Of a stretch of 64,000 nucleotides of DNA, positions 16,700 through 24,983 are shown one piece after another. The notes below the pieces were generated by a model. The model had not been told where the DNA came from. It saw only the letters and a list, made by a program, of their open reading frames with translations, and did not search any database. The stretch comes from Sphingomonas pituitosa NBRC 102491 (GTDB lineage Bacteria; Pseudomonadota; Alphaproteobacteria; Sphingomonadales; Sphingomonadaceae): NCBI RefSeq assembly GCF_001598435.1, contig NZ_BCYY01000015.1, positions 80,680 through 144,679 on the forward strand, written 5' to 3'. Positions within the stretch are counted from its first letter, which is position 1. Each line of letters opens with the position of its first letter. The translations under genes were made by a program, and so were the position numbers.

Positions 16700-17984
16700 A
16701 TTTCGCCATCCGCCGATACAGTGCCGCCCGCGTCAGCCCCAGTTCCGCCGCCGCGCGGCTGACGTTGAAGGCGTGCCGCTTGAGCGCCGCCGCCACCAGC
16801 GCCGCCTCGCTCCGCCCGAGATTGAGGTCCGCCTTGATCGCGCGCGGCTCCAGCGTGTCCTCCGGCAGCGCCAGGCCCAGCGTCGCGACGTCGATCGCCT
16901 CGCCGCCGCCGAGCAGCACCGCGCGCTCGATCGCCTGGCGCAGTCCATGCACCCCCTCGGGCCAGGGATCGGCGGCGACGGCGCGCGCGGCCTCGTCGGT
17001 CAGCGGTCGCAGCGGCTGGCCATAGCGTCCAGCGAACAGCGCACAGAAATGGCGCGCGAGCAGCAGCGCGTCGCCGCCACGCCCGGCGAGCGGCGGCAGA
17101 TCGATCTCTACCGTGTTCAGCCGGAAGCGCAGATCGTCGCTGAGCGCCGCGCGGGTGCCAGCCCGATCGCACCGGCTGGTCGAGAGCAGGCGAAGGCCGC
17201 CCAACCGCCGCACCAGCTCGGGCTGCAAGGCCGGTGCGAGCTGGTCCACCGCCTCGATCAGCAGCGTGCCGCCCTCTGCCGCCGCGGTCCGCGCTTCGAT
17301 CGCCGCCAGATCCGCCACCGCAGCGTCCAGCGTCACCAGCGGCCGCTCGGCGCGGGCCGAGGCGCGGTGGAGCAGCTGCGCCGCCAGCGTCTTGCCGCTG
17401 CCCGCCGGGCCGGTGAGCAACACCGCCGCGTCCGTGGGCCCCACCCGCGCGATCAGCCCGCGCGCCGCTTCGATCGCGGGCGCCTCGCCGAGCAGCAGCA
17501 GCGCCTCCTCGCCCGTCGGCGCGGGTGCCGCCGCCAGCTTCGCCCGCCGAAGCGCCACCGCGCGCTCGACGGTGGCGAGCAAGCGTTCGTTGCTCCACGG
17601 CTTGATCACGAAGTCGCTCGCCCCACCGCGCATCGCCTGCACCGCCACCGCGATGCCGCTATGGCCGGTGACGACCACCACCACTGCGTTGCGATCGGCG
17701 GCAATCAGCCGGTCGAGCATGCGGAACCCCTCCTCCCCGCTGGTCCGCCCACGCGCGAAATTGAGGTCGAGGAGGATCGCGTCGACCGGCCCCTCGGCCA
17801 GCCGCACCCAGGCCGCGTCCAGATCTCCGGCACCCAGCACGCGCATGTCGTTCCGTTCCAGGAGCAGGGTCGCCGCGCGGACGATGTCGGGATCGTCGTC
17901 GATCACCAGGATGGTCGGCGATTCGGTTGGCACTGGCTTGACGGCTCCACAGACATGTTCGGAATCGGACACTAGCTTGAACAC
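16689..17984 (-). CDS. NtrC-like response regulator lacking the sigma-54 GAFTGA loop
   Basis: Order: receiver domain (TILVIDDDPDI, phospho-acceptor D73 in LLDLNF, lysine in FVIKPW), AAA+ ATPase domain (Walker A GPAGSGKT at 192-199), and a C-terminal Fis-type helix-turn-helix (SRAAAELGLTRAALYRRM). The GAFTGA motif and its surrounding loop, normally about 40-50 residues after Walker A and needed to contact sigma-54, are absent; the chain goes from LVTLDAAVADLAAIE directly to AAAEGGTLLIEAVD. It therefore probably regulates sigma-70 promoters. Numbering uses the longest frame (GTG 17984). GTG 17933, preceded by GGAG, is an equally likely start and would give about 414 residues. Confidence 0.88.
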   Translation of the reverse strand: MFKLVSDSEHVCGAVKPVPTESPTILVIDDDPDIVRAATLLLERNDMRVLGAGDLDAAWVRLAEGPVDAILLDLNFARGRTSGEEGFRMLDRLIAADRNAVVVVVTGHSGIAVAVQAMRGGASDFVIKPWSNERLLATVERAVALRRAKLAAAPAPTGEEALLLLGEAPAIEAARGLIARVGPTDAAVLLTGPAGSGKTLAAQLLHRASARAERPLVTLDAAVADLAAIEARTAAAEGGTLLIEAVDQLAPALQPELVRRLGGLRLLSTSRCDRAGTRAALSDDLRFRLNTVEIDLPPLAGRGGDALLLARHFCALFAGRYGQPLRPLTDEAARAVAADPWPEGVHGLRQAIERAVLLGGGEAIDVATLGLALPEDTLEPRAIKADLNLGRSEAALVAAALKRHAFNVSRAAAELGLTRAALYRRMAKYGL

Positions 17985-17989
17985 TGTTC
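17956..17989. promoter_or_regulatory. Candidate response-regulator binding sites
   Basis: GAACACTGTTC (17979-17989) is a perfect inverted repeat. The adjacent TGTTCGGAATCGGACA (17956-17971) is a near-palindrome of related sequence (TGTYCG...CGRACA). They lie at the start of the regulator gene and about 90-120 bases upstream of the divergent exporter operon, a sensible place for the Fis-type domain of the regulator to bind. If the regulator starts at 17933, both sites are intergenic. Confidence 0.4.
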
Positions 17990-18072
17990 GGCGAGAGCGC
18001 CAGCACCTTATGAATATTGCTTCTTTATCAGTATTTTAGGGCCAGTCACTCGACTGCCGTACACTGGCGGAC

Positions 18073-19356
18073 ATGGACGTTACGCCTCTCCACACCAACG
18101 GCGCCGCGATGGACCGAAGGATCGAGCGCCCGCATGCGCGCCGACGCAAGTTGATCGTGCGCATCGGGCTCGGCATCGCCGTGGTCGTCGCGGCCGCCGG
18201 TCTCTGGTGGTTCCTTCCGGGCTCGGGAAGCCTGGCAGTCGATGCGGCAGCGATCCGCATTGCGCCGGTCACCCGCGCCGCCTTCGCCGATTACGTGCCG
18301 CTGCGCGCGCAGGTCGCTCCGCTCCAGACCGTCTACGTCACCGCGATCAGCGGCGGCCAGGTCGAGGCGCTGATCGCCAGCGACGGCCAGTCGGTCGCCG
18401 CGGGCGCCCCGCTCGCCCGGCTCGCCAACCCCACCCTCGCGCTCGACGTCGCCAGCCGCTCCGCCAACATCGCCGGCCAGCTCAGCTCGATCAGCGGTCA
18501 GCGCCTGTCGATCCAGCAGAGCCGCGAGCAGACCGAGCGTGACATCGCCGCCGCCCGCAACGAACTCGCCAAGGCCGAGGCGCTGCTGCGCCAGAAGCAG
18601 ATCCTGTTCGACAAGCAGATCGTCACCGCCGCCGCCGTCACTCCGCTGCGCGAGGAGGTGACGTACCAGCGCGCCCGCCTGGCCGCGCTCACCCGCAGCG
18701 CCGCCGAGGCCGGGCGGATGCTCGCCGACCAGTCCTCCGGCGTGAACGCCACCGCCGGCGAACTGCGCGAGAGCCTGGCCATGACCCGCGCCGGCCTTGC
18801 CGCGCTGGTGGTGCGCGCGCCGGTCGCCGGGCGGCTGACCGCCTTCACCCTTCAGCCGGGGCAGATGATCAAGCCCGGCGACACGGTGGGCCAGGTCGAT
18901 TCCGAACGCGCCTGGAAGCTGACCGCCGATGTCGATCAATTCTATCTCGGCCGCGTCCGCACCGGCCTCACCGCCGTTGCCGATCTCGACGGGCGCAGCC
19001 TGCCGATGACCGTGATCAAGGTGCTGCCCCAAGTCACCGAAGGGCGATTTCGTGTCGAGCTCGGCTTTCGGGGCGCCGCGCCTGCGGGCCTGAACCGCGG
19101 CCAGACGCTCGACGTGCGGCTCACCCTGGGCGCCGATCGCCCCGCCACCGTCGCCCCTTCCGGCGGCTGGCTCGATGCCGGCGGCACCACCGCCTTCGTC
19201 CTCACCAGCGACAACCGCGCCGTGCGCCGGGCGATCACCACCGGCCGCCGCAACCCCGACCAGGTCGAGGTGACCAGCGGCCTCGCCCCCGGCGAGCGCA
19301 TCATCACCACGCCGCTCGCCACCTACGCCCCCTACCAGACCCTGCTCATCCGATAG
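18073..19356 (+). CDS. MacA-like periplasmic adaptor (HlyD family) of ABC exporter
   Basis: A 427-residue membrane fusion protein with a short cytoplasmic tail, one membrane helix (IGLGIAVVVAAAGLWWFL, about 37-54), and then the adaptor core: a lipoyl half-motif near YVTAISGGQVEALIASDGQ, a long coiled-coil hairpin (about 130-245), the second lipoyl half VVRAPVAGRLTAFTLQPGQM and a beta-barrel. It is the first gene of the exporter operon. The ATPase gene starts 9 bases after its stop. It would link the FtsX/MacB permeases to an outer-membrane channel such as TolC/NodT, which is not encoded in this operon. Confidence 0.9.
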   Translation: MDVTPLHTNGAAMDRRIERPHARRRKLIVRIGLGIAVVVAAAGLWWFLPGSGSLAVDAAAIRIAPVTRAAFADYVPLRAQVAPLQTVYVTAISGGQVEALIASDGQSVAAGAPLARLANPTLALDVASRSANIAGQLSSISGQRLSIQQSREQTERDIAAARNELAKAEALLRQKQILFDKQIVTAAAVTPLREEVTYQRARLAALTRSAAEAGRMLADQSSGVNATAGELRESLAMTRAGLAALVVRAPVAGRLTAFTLQPGQMIKPGDTVGQVDSERAWKLTADVDQFYLGRVRTGLTAVADLDGRSLPMTVIKVLPQVTEGRFRVELGFRGAAPAGLNRGQTLDVRLTLGADRPATVAPSGGWLDAGGTTAFVLTSDNRAVRRAITTGRRNPDQVEVTSGLAPGERIITTPLATYAPYQTLLIR

Positions 19357-19365
19357 GAGCCCGCC

Positions 19366-20046
19366 ATGATCGAACTCAACGCCATCCACCGCGCCTACCG
19401 CTCCGACGAAGTCGAGACCACGGCGCTCGCCGATATCGACCTGACCGTGCAGGCGGGCGAATTCCTCGCGATCATGGGCCCCTCGGGCTGCGGCAAGTCG
19501 ACGCTGCTCAACATCCTCGGCACGATCGATCGTCCGACCAGCGGCGCGTACCGGTTCGAGGGCGAGGACATCGCCAAGGTGCCCGAGGCGCAACTGGCCA
19601 AGCTCCGCCGCGATCGGCTCGGCTTCGTGTTCCAGAGCTTCAACCTGATCGACGAGCTGACCATCGCCGAGAATGTCGCGCTGGCGCTCGCCTATAGGTC
19701 GATGCCGGCGCGCGAGAAGCGCGAGCGTGTCGACGCCGCCATGGACCGGGTGGGGATCGCGCACCGCCGCAACCACCATCCGCACCAGCTTTCGGGCGGC
19801 CAGCAGCAGCGCGCCGCGATCGCCCGCGCGATCGTCGGCGAGCCCAAGCTGATCCTTGCCGACGAACCGACCGGCAACCTCGATACCGAAAACGGCGCGC
19901 AGGTGATGGACATCCTCACCCGGCTGAACGCCGACGGCGCGACGATCGTGATGGTCACCCACTCGCCCGCCCATGCCGATATCGCCAAGCGCACGGTGCA
20001 CATGCTCGACGGGCGGATCCTCTCTGCGGTGCGGCGGGCGGCGTGA
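19366..20046 (+). CDS. ABC exporter ATPase (MacB/LolD type)
   Basis: A 226-residue stand-alone nucleotide-binding subunit. Visible motifs: Walker A GPSGCGKST (38-46), Q-loop in VFQSFNLIDELT, signature LSGGQQQR, Walker B LILADEPTGNLD and the H-loop VTHSPAH. The FQSFNLIDELT and EPTGNLD sequences are typical of the MacB/LolD/FtsE-like family, which powers FtsX-type permeases. It is the only ATPase in the operon and presumably serves all three downstream permeases. Its stop overlaps the GTG of a 33-residue membrane microprotein by four bases. Confidence 0.95.
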   Translation: MIELNAIHRAYRSDEVETTALADIDLTVQAGEFLAIMGPSGCGKSTLLNILGTIDRPTSGAYRFEGEDIAKVPEAQLAKLRRDRLGFVFQSFNLIDELTIAENVALALAYRSMPAREKRERVDAAMDRVGIAHRRNHHPHQLSGGQQQRAAIARAIVGEPKLILADEPTGNLDTENGAQVMDILTRLNADGATIVMVTHSPAHADIAKRTVHMLDGRILSAVRRAA

Positions 20047-20144
20047 AGCTCGATCGCGCGCTGACGGTGCTGGTGCTGCTGCTCCTCGCCGTCGCCCTGC
20101 TCCGCCATCTCTCCGCCACCCGTAAACCGGGAGTGACGCCATGA
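20043..20144 (+). CDS. 33-residue single-helix membrane microprotein inside the exporter operon
   Basis: A GTG-started frame of 33 codons is fitted exactly between the ATPase and the first permease. Its GTG overlaps the ATPase stop (GTGA) and its own TGA overlaps the permease ATG (ATGA). The peptide has a basic-acidic head (MKLDR), one strongly hydrophobic helix (ALTVLVLLLLAVALL) and a basic tail (RHLSATRKPG), so it should be a single-pass inner-membrane protein with both ends charged. Four-base overlaps on both sides argue for translational coupling and for a real gene. It may be an accessory subunit of the exporter. No family is recognised. Confidence 0.6.
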   Translation: MKLDRALTVLVLLLLAVALLRHLSATRKPGVTP

Positions 20145-22552
20145 CTTCGGCGCTTACCAGCTTCTATCGCTCGCTCACCCGCCACAAGCTGTTCGCCGCG
20201 CTCAACATCGGCGGGCTGGCGCTGGGGATCGCGGTGTTCCTGGTGCTGACCCTGTTCGTGCGGTTCGAGACCGGGTTCGACCGGTGGATTCCCGGCGCGG
20301 ACCAGCTCTACATCGTCCAGGAAACCTATCACATGCCCGGCTATCCGGAGACGCCGAGCCCCTACACCATGGGGAACGAGCTGCTGCATCTGCGCGCGGA
20401 CTATCCGCAGCTGCAGGGCTTCCGGATCGCGCAGATGGACGCAACGGTGCGGCAGGGCACCTCGAACACCCGCGAGACCATGGCGGCGGTCGATCCCAAC
20501 TTCTTCACGCTGATGCGGCTGCCGATCGTGGCCGGGGACCCCACGCGCACGCTCGCCGATCCCGATGGCCTGGTCATCACGCAGCGCGCTGCGACCAGCT
20601 ATTTCGGCCTCAAGTCGCCGATCGGCCGCACTCTGACCGTCATCGCCAACGGCTCGACCTATACCTACCGCGTCGGTGCGGTGATCGCCGACATGCGCAA
20701 GGACCAGAGCTACACCGCCGAGCTGTTCGTACCGCTGGTTGCCTCGCGATTCGCCGGCGACAATTTCGATCACTGGGGCAGCACCTCGCTGGTGACCCTC
20801 CTGCGCTTCCCCGATCGCGCCGCAGCCAAGCAGTTCGAAGGCGAACTCGCCCGCTTCGCCGATCGCCGCGTGTTCGGCGGCGACATCAAGAAGGGGGAGT
20901 GGGAACAGTCGCTACGGCCGCTGGTCGACAACCACCTCTATGCAGCATCCGACCGTGCGGTGGTGACCACGCTCGGCGCGGTGGGCGTGCTGACCCTGCT
21001 GATCGCCATCGTGAACTATATCAACCTCGCCACCGCCCGCGCCGGATTGCGGGCGCGGGAAGTGGCGGTGCGCAAGGTGCTGGGAGGCACGCGGCGTACA
21101 TTGATCCGCCAGTTCATGGCGGAGGCGATGCTGACCGTGATCCTATCGGCAGTGATCGGCCTCGCGCTGGCGGAAATCGCGCTGCCGCTGGTCAACGCCG
21201 CCGGCGGAATGTCGCTGCACCTCACCTATTGGGGAACGGACAGCGTGCTGCTCCTGATGGTCCCGCTCGTCCTGCTGGTCGGAGCCATTGCCGGACTGTA
21301 TCCCGCCGCGGTGCTGGCCGGCTTCCGCCCCGCCGCGGTACTCGCCTCCGCCCGTGCGCCCGGCGGAGGACGGGCCGGCGCGCGGGTTCGCGCCGCGCTG
21401 GTGGTCGTCCAGTTCGCCGTCGCCATCGCCTTCGCGATCGGGACCACCGTGATGCTCGCCCAGGCAAACCATGTCCGCAATGCCGATCTCGGTTTCCGCC
21501 GCGACGGCCTCTATGTCGTGCGATCGCTGAACAGCGGATCGGTGCTGCCCGAACAGAAGACCGCGCTCCTCCGCGCTTTCGCCGCGCTGCCGGGCGTCAG
21601 CGGGGTCACCATGGCGCAGAACGCGCCCGGCGATCAGAGCAACACCAACTTCTCGTCGATGTACCAGCCGGGCATGCAGGGCATCCGCGCGCCTTCGCTG
21701 ATGTGGCTGCGCGTCGGCAATCAGTATTTCGATACCTTCGGCGCACGCCTGATCGCCGGGCGCCTGTTCGATCCGGGCCGACCGGCCGATGATCGTGCAC
21801 TCCGCGCGAAGGGCAGCACCACGCCCGTCAACGTGGTCGCCAACCGCAAGGCGGTCGGCCTGCTCGGCTTTGCCAGCCCGCAGGCTGCGATCGGCAAAAC
21901 GGTGGAGGGCGACGGAACAAACATCATCGTCGGCGTGGTCGACGATCTCCGCTTCCGCGGTCCGCGCGAGGCGATCGCCGGAACCTTGTACCTGTACGAC
22001 ACGCGCCCGCTCAACGACGCCTACATCACGCTGCGGTACAGCGGCGACCCGCAGAAAATGGCCGACGCGGTGGAGGCCAGCTGGAAGCGCATCGTCCCGA
22101 CCGAGCCGTTCCAGGGCCGCACGATCGAGGAAAATCTCTACAAGGCCTATTACGAGGAAGACACGCGCCGCGGCCGCCTGTTCACGATGGGCGCGGTGCT
22201 GGCGATCGGGATCGGCTGCATCGGCCTTTACGGGCTCGCCGCTTTCGACACCACGCGGCGCATCAAGGAAATCGGCATCCGCAAGGCGCTGGGCGCCTCC
22301 ACGCGGGACGTGCTCCAGCTCCTCGTCACCACGTTCCTCCGCCCGGTGCTGCTCGCCAACCTGATCGCCTGGCCGCTCGCCTGGGTGGCGATGCAGCGCT
22401 GGCTGTCGACCTTCGACGACCGGATCGGGCTGTCCCCGGCCTATTTCCTGCTCGCCTCGGCCATCGCCGTGCTGATCGCGGTGGCGACCGTGATCGGCCA
22501 GTCCTGGCGCGTCGCCCGTGCCGAACCCGCGCGCGCGCTGCGCTACGAATAG
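20141..22552 (+). CDS. FtsX/MacB-type ABC permease, first of three
   Basis: An 803-residue permease of the duplicated type: membrane helix 1 (about 20-40), periplasmic MacB-like core domain, a three-helix FtsX bundle (about 270-400) with NYINLATARAGLRAREVAVRKVLGG, a further helix near 430, a second periplasmic domain, and a C-terminal FtsX bundle (about 680-800) with RRIKEIGIRKALGAS. The two KVLG/KALG segments are the coupling helices that meet the ATPase. MacB-like proteins extrude peptides or toxins by mechanotransmission and have no transmembrane channel of their own. It is followed after 10 bases by a close paralogue. Confidence 0.93.
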   Translation: MTSALTSFYRSLTRHKLFAALNIGGLALGIAVFLVLTLFVRFETGFDRWIPGADQLYIVQETYHMPGYPETPSPYTMGNELLHLRADYPQLQGFRIAQMDATVRQGTSNTRETMAAVDPNFFTLMRLPIVAGDPTRTLADPDGLVITQRAATSYFGLKSPIGRTLTVIANGSTYTYRVGAVIADMRKDQSYTAELFVPLVASRFAGDNFDHWGSTSLVTLLRFPDRAAAKQFEGELARFADRRVFGGDIKKGEWEQSLRPLVDNHLYAASDRAVVTTLGAVGVLTLLIAIVNYINLATARAGLRAREVAVRKVLGGTRRTLIRQFMAEAMLTVILSAVIGLALAEIALPLVNAAGGMSLHLTYWGTDSVLLLMVPLVLLVGAIAGLYPAAVLAGFRPAAVLASARAPGGGRAGARVRAALVVVQFAVAIAFAIGTTVMLAQANHVRNADLGFRRDGLYVVRSLNSGSVLPEQKTALLRAFAALPGVSGVTMAQNAPGDQSNTNFSSMYQPGMQGIRAPSLMWLRVGNQYFDTFGARLIAGRLFDPGRPADDRALRAKGSTTPVNVVANRKAVGLLGFASPQAAIGKTVEGDGTNIIVGVVDDLRFRGPREAIAGTLYLYDTRPLNDAYITLRYSGDPQKMADAVEASWKRIVPTEPFQGRTIEENLYKAYYEEDTRRGRLFTMGAVLAIGIGCIGLYGLAAFDTTRRIKEIGIRKALGASTRDVLQLLVTTFLRPVLLANLIAWPLAWVAMQRWLSTFDDRIGLSPAYFLLASAIAVLIAVATVIGQSWRVARAEPARALRYE

Positions 22553-22562
22553 GATCGGCTCC

Positions 22563-24971
22563 ATGCACCGCCTCGCCTGGCTCGCCCTCTATCGCTCGTT
22601 CACGCGGCACAAGCTGTTCACGCTCGTCAACATCGGGGGGCTGGCGCTGGGCATGGCGGTGTTCCTGATCCTCGCGCTGTTCGTGCGCTACGAGACGACA
22701 TTCGATCACGCCGTGCCCGGCTGGGACCGTACCTGGATCGTCCAGCGCAGCATGCAGTTCTCCGGCGCGCCGGAGGTGACCATCCCAACGCGCCGCGAGA
22801 TGCTGGCGATGCTGCAGGCTGACAATCCGGGCCTGCAGGGCACCCGGCTGGCGGCGAACGAGGCAGCGGTGCGGATCGGCAACGGCAGCGCCGCCGAACC
22901 GATCGGCTTCGTTGACCCGAATCACTTCACCTTCTTCCCGCTGCCCGTGGTGGAGGGAGATCCCGCCGCCACGCTGCGCACGCCCGATGGCGCCGTCATC
23001 ACCGAAAGCGTCGCCCGCATCTATCTGCCCGGCGGCGGCACGCTCGGCCGCACGCTGACGCTGGCGATCGACGGCACGCCGCGGCTGGTGCGCGTCGGCG
23101 CCGTGATCCGCGACCTGCCGCTGTCGATTACCCAACGCCAGACGATCTTCGTCCGCCTCATGCCCGATTCCCCGATGTTCGGCCGCAAGGGCAAGGGGCT
23201 GACGACCTTCCTTCGGTTCGACGATGCCGCGGCGGCCGCGCGCTTCCTCCCGCAGATCACCGACTTCAACCGCCGCCATCCCGATCCGGATTTCACCGGG
23301 CCGCCGGACAAGCTGCGGCTGCGGCACGAACTGCTCCCGCTCGGCTCGATGCACCTGCGCGAAGGGCAGAACCGCGCGGTCGTCACCGCGCTGGGATTGG
23401 TCGGGCTCCTCGTGCTGCTGGTGGCGATCGGAAATTATGTGAACCTCGCCACCGCCCGCGCCGGGCTGCGCGCCCGCGAGGTGGCGCTGCGCAAGGTACT
23501 GGGCGCCGGCCGCCCTGCACTGATCGGGCAGTTCCTCGCCGAAGCCATCGCTACCAGCGCGCTCGCCGCCGTGCTCGGGCTGGCATTGGCGGAGATGGCG
23601 CTGCCGCTGGTCAACACGCTGGGCGGTGCAGACCTCCGTCTGGTCTATTGGGGCCGGGACTCGGTACTGCCGCCGCTGGCCGCACTGATCGTGCTGCTGG
23701 GGCTGCTGGCGGGATTCTATCCGGCGCTGGTGCTTTCCGGCTTCCAGCCGGGGACGATCCTCGCGGCGGCGGGAGCCACCGGCGGCGGACGCGCGGGCCG
23801 ACGGTTGCGCGCCACGCTGGTCGTGCTTCAGTTCGCGACCGCGATCGCGCTGATGGTCGGCACCGCGGTGCTGTTCGGGCAGGCGCGGCATCTGGAGACC
23901 GCCGATCTCGGCTTCCGGCGGGACGGGCTGGTGATGGTCCCCGCCTATGGCGATCAGGGCCTGGACGTCGCCCAGCGCCGTGACCTCGCCGCGGCGCTGG
24001 GCGCACTCCCCGGCGTGACGGCGGTCACCCAGTCGTCGATCGCCGCTGGCGGCGGCAGCTATGGGATCGCGACCATGCATCGTGACGGCGCGAGCGGGCC
24101 CGACCCGAACGTCGTGCAGGACGAGGTCGGCCCCGGCTTCTTCGGCGTCTATGGCGCCCGCCTGCTCGCCGGGCGCTGGCTCGATCCGGCCCGCTTCGCC
24201 GCCGATGATGCCGCGCTGGCCACCGGCGCGGGGCGGAAGAACAACCTGCTGCTCAATCGCACGGCGGTCACTCGGCTCGGCTTTGGCAGCCCGGCCGCCG
24301 CGGTGGGGCGCACGGTGCGCAACGGCGGCGAGAGCGCGACAATCGTCGGCGTGATCGAGGATTTCCGGTTTATGGGGCCCCGAGCGCCGGTAGAGCCGCA
24401 GGCCTATCTGCTGAAGTCGAAGGACCTCTTCGCGCCCGTCCTCGCCGCCCGCTATGCCGGTACGGACGCCCGGCCGATCCTCGATCGCTTCGAGGCGGCA
24501 TGGCGGCGGATCGCGCCAAATGTGCCGTTCCAGGCGGTCACCGTCGATCAGCAGTTGTATGAGCAATATCAGCGCGCCGATGCCCAGCGCACGCGGCTGT
24601 TCACCGCTGGCGCCGCCCTGGCCGTGCTGATCGGCTGTATCGGCCTCTACGGACTGGCCGCCTTCGATACCGAGCGCCGCATCAAGGAAATCGGCATCCG
24701 CAAGGCGCTGGGTGCCTCGACCCGCGACGTGCTGGGGTTGCTGCTCGGCAACTTCCTGCGGCCGGTGCTGCTGGCCAACCTGATCGCCTGGCCGCTCGCC
24801 TGGGTGGCGATGCAGCGCTGGCTCTCCACCTTCGACGATCGGATCGCGCTTACCCCCTGGTATTTCCTCGTCGCCTCCATGCTGGCCGGGGTGATCGCGG
24901 TAGCCACCGTCCTCGGCCAGTCGTGGCGCGTCGCCCGCGCCGAACCCGCGCGCGCCCTGCGCTACGAATAG
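22563..24971 (+). CDS. FtsX/MacB-type ABC permease, second of three
   Basis: An 802-residue paralogue of the preceding permease with the same domain order. The last ~110 residues are nearly identical to it (for example VLLANLIAWPLAWVAMQRWL is shared exactly), while the two periplasmic domains differ strongly. This points to tandem duplication with divergence or gene conversion limited to the membrane and coupling parts. The frame is open from 22518 and overlaps the previous gene. ATG 22563 is chosen because it begins the conserved MHRLAWLALYRSFTRHKLF start shared by the family. The coupling helices contain NYVNLATARAGLRAREVALR and RRIKEIGIRKALGAS. Confidence 0.93.
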   Translation: MHRLAWLALYRSFTRHKLFTLVNIGGLALGMAVFLILALFVRYETTFDHAVPGWDRTWIVQRSMQFSGAPEVTIPTRREMLAMLQADNPGLQGTRLAANEAAVRIGNGSAAEPIGFVDPNHFTFFPLPVVEGDPAATLRTPDGAVITESVARIYLPGGGTLGRTLTLAIDGTPRLVRVGAVIRDLPLSITQRQTIFVRLMPDSPMFGRKGKGLTTFLRFDDAAAAARFLPQITDFNRRHPDPDFTGPPDKLRLRHELLPLGSMHLREGQNRAVVTALGLVGLLVLLVAIGNYVNLATARAGLRAREVALRKVLGAGRPALIGQFLAEAIATSALAAVLGLALAEMALPLVNTLGGADLRLVYWGRDSVLPPLAALIVLLGLLAGFYPALVLSGFQPGTILAAAGATGGGRAGRRLRATLVVLQFATAIALMVGTAVLFGQARHLETADLGFRRDGLVMVPAYGDQGLDVAQRRDLAAALGALPGVTAVTQSSIAAGGGSYGIATMHRDGASGPDPNVVQDEVGPGFFGVYGARLLAGRWLDPARFAADDAALATGAGRKNNLLLNRTAVTRLGFGSPAAAVGRTVRNGGESATIVGVIEDFRFMGPRAPVEPQAYLLKSKDLFAPVLAARYAGTDARPILDRFEAAWRRIAPNVPFQAVTVDQQLYEQYQRADAQRTRLFTAGAALAVLIGCIGLYGLAAFDTERRIKEIGIRKALGASTRDVLGLLLGNFLRPVLLANLIAWPLAWVAMQRWLSTFDDRIALTPWYFLVASMLAGVIAVATVLGQSWRVARAEPARALRYE

Positions 24972-24983
24972 GAGCAGACGCCC

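Noticed and set aside
16689..17984. Calling the response regulator a sigma-54 activator
   Set aside because: The GAFTGA loop that contacts sigma-54 is not present, so the usual label would mislead.
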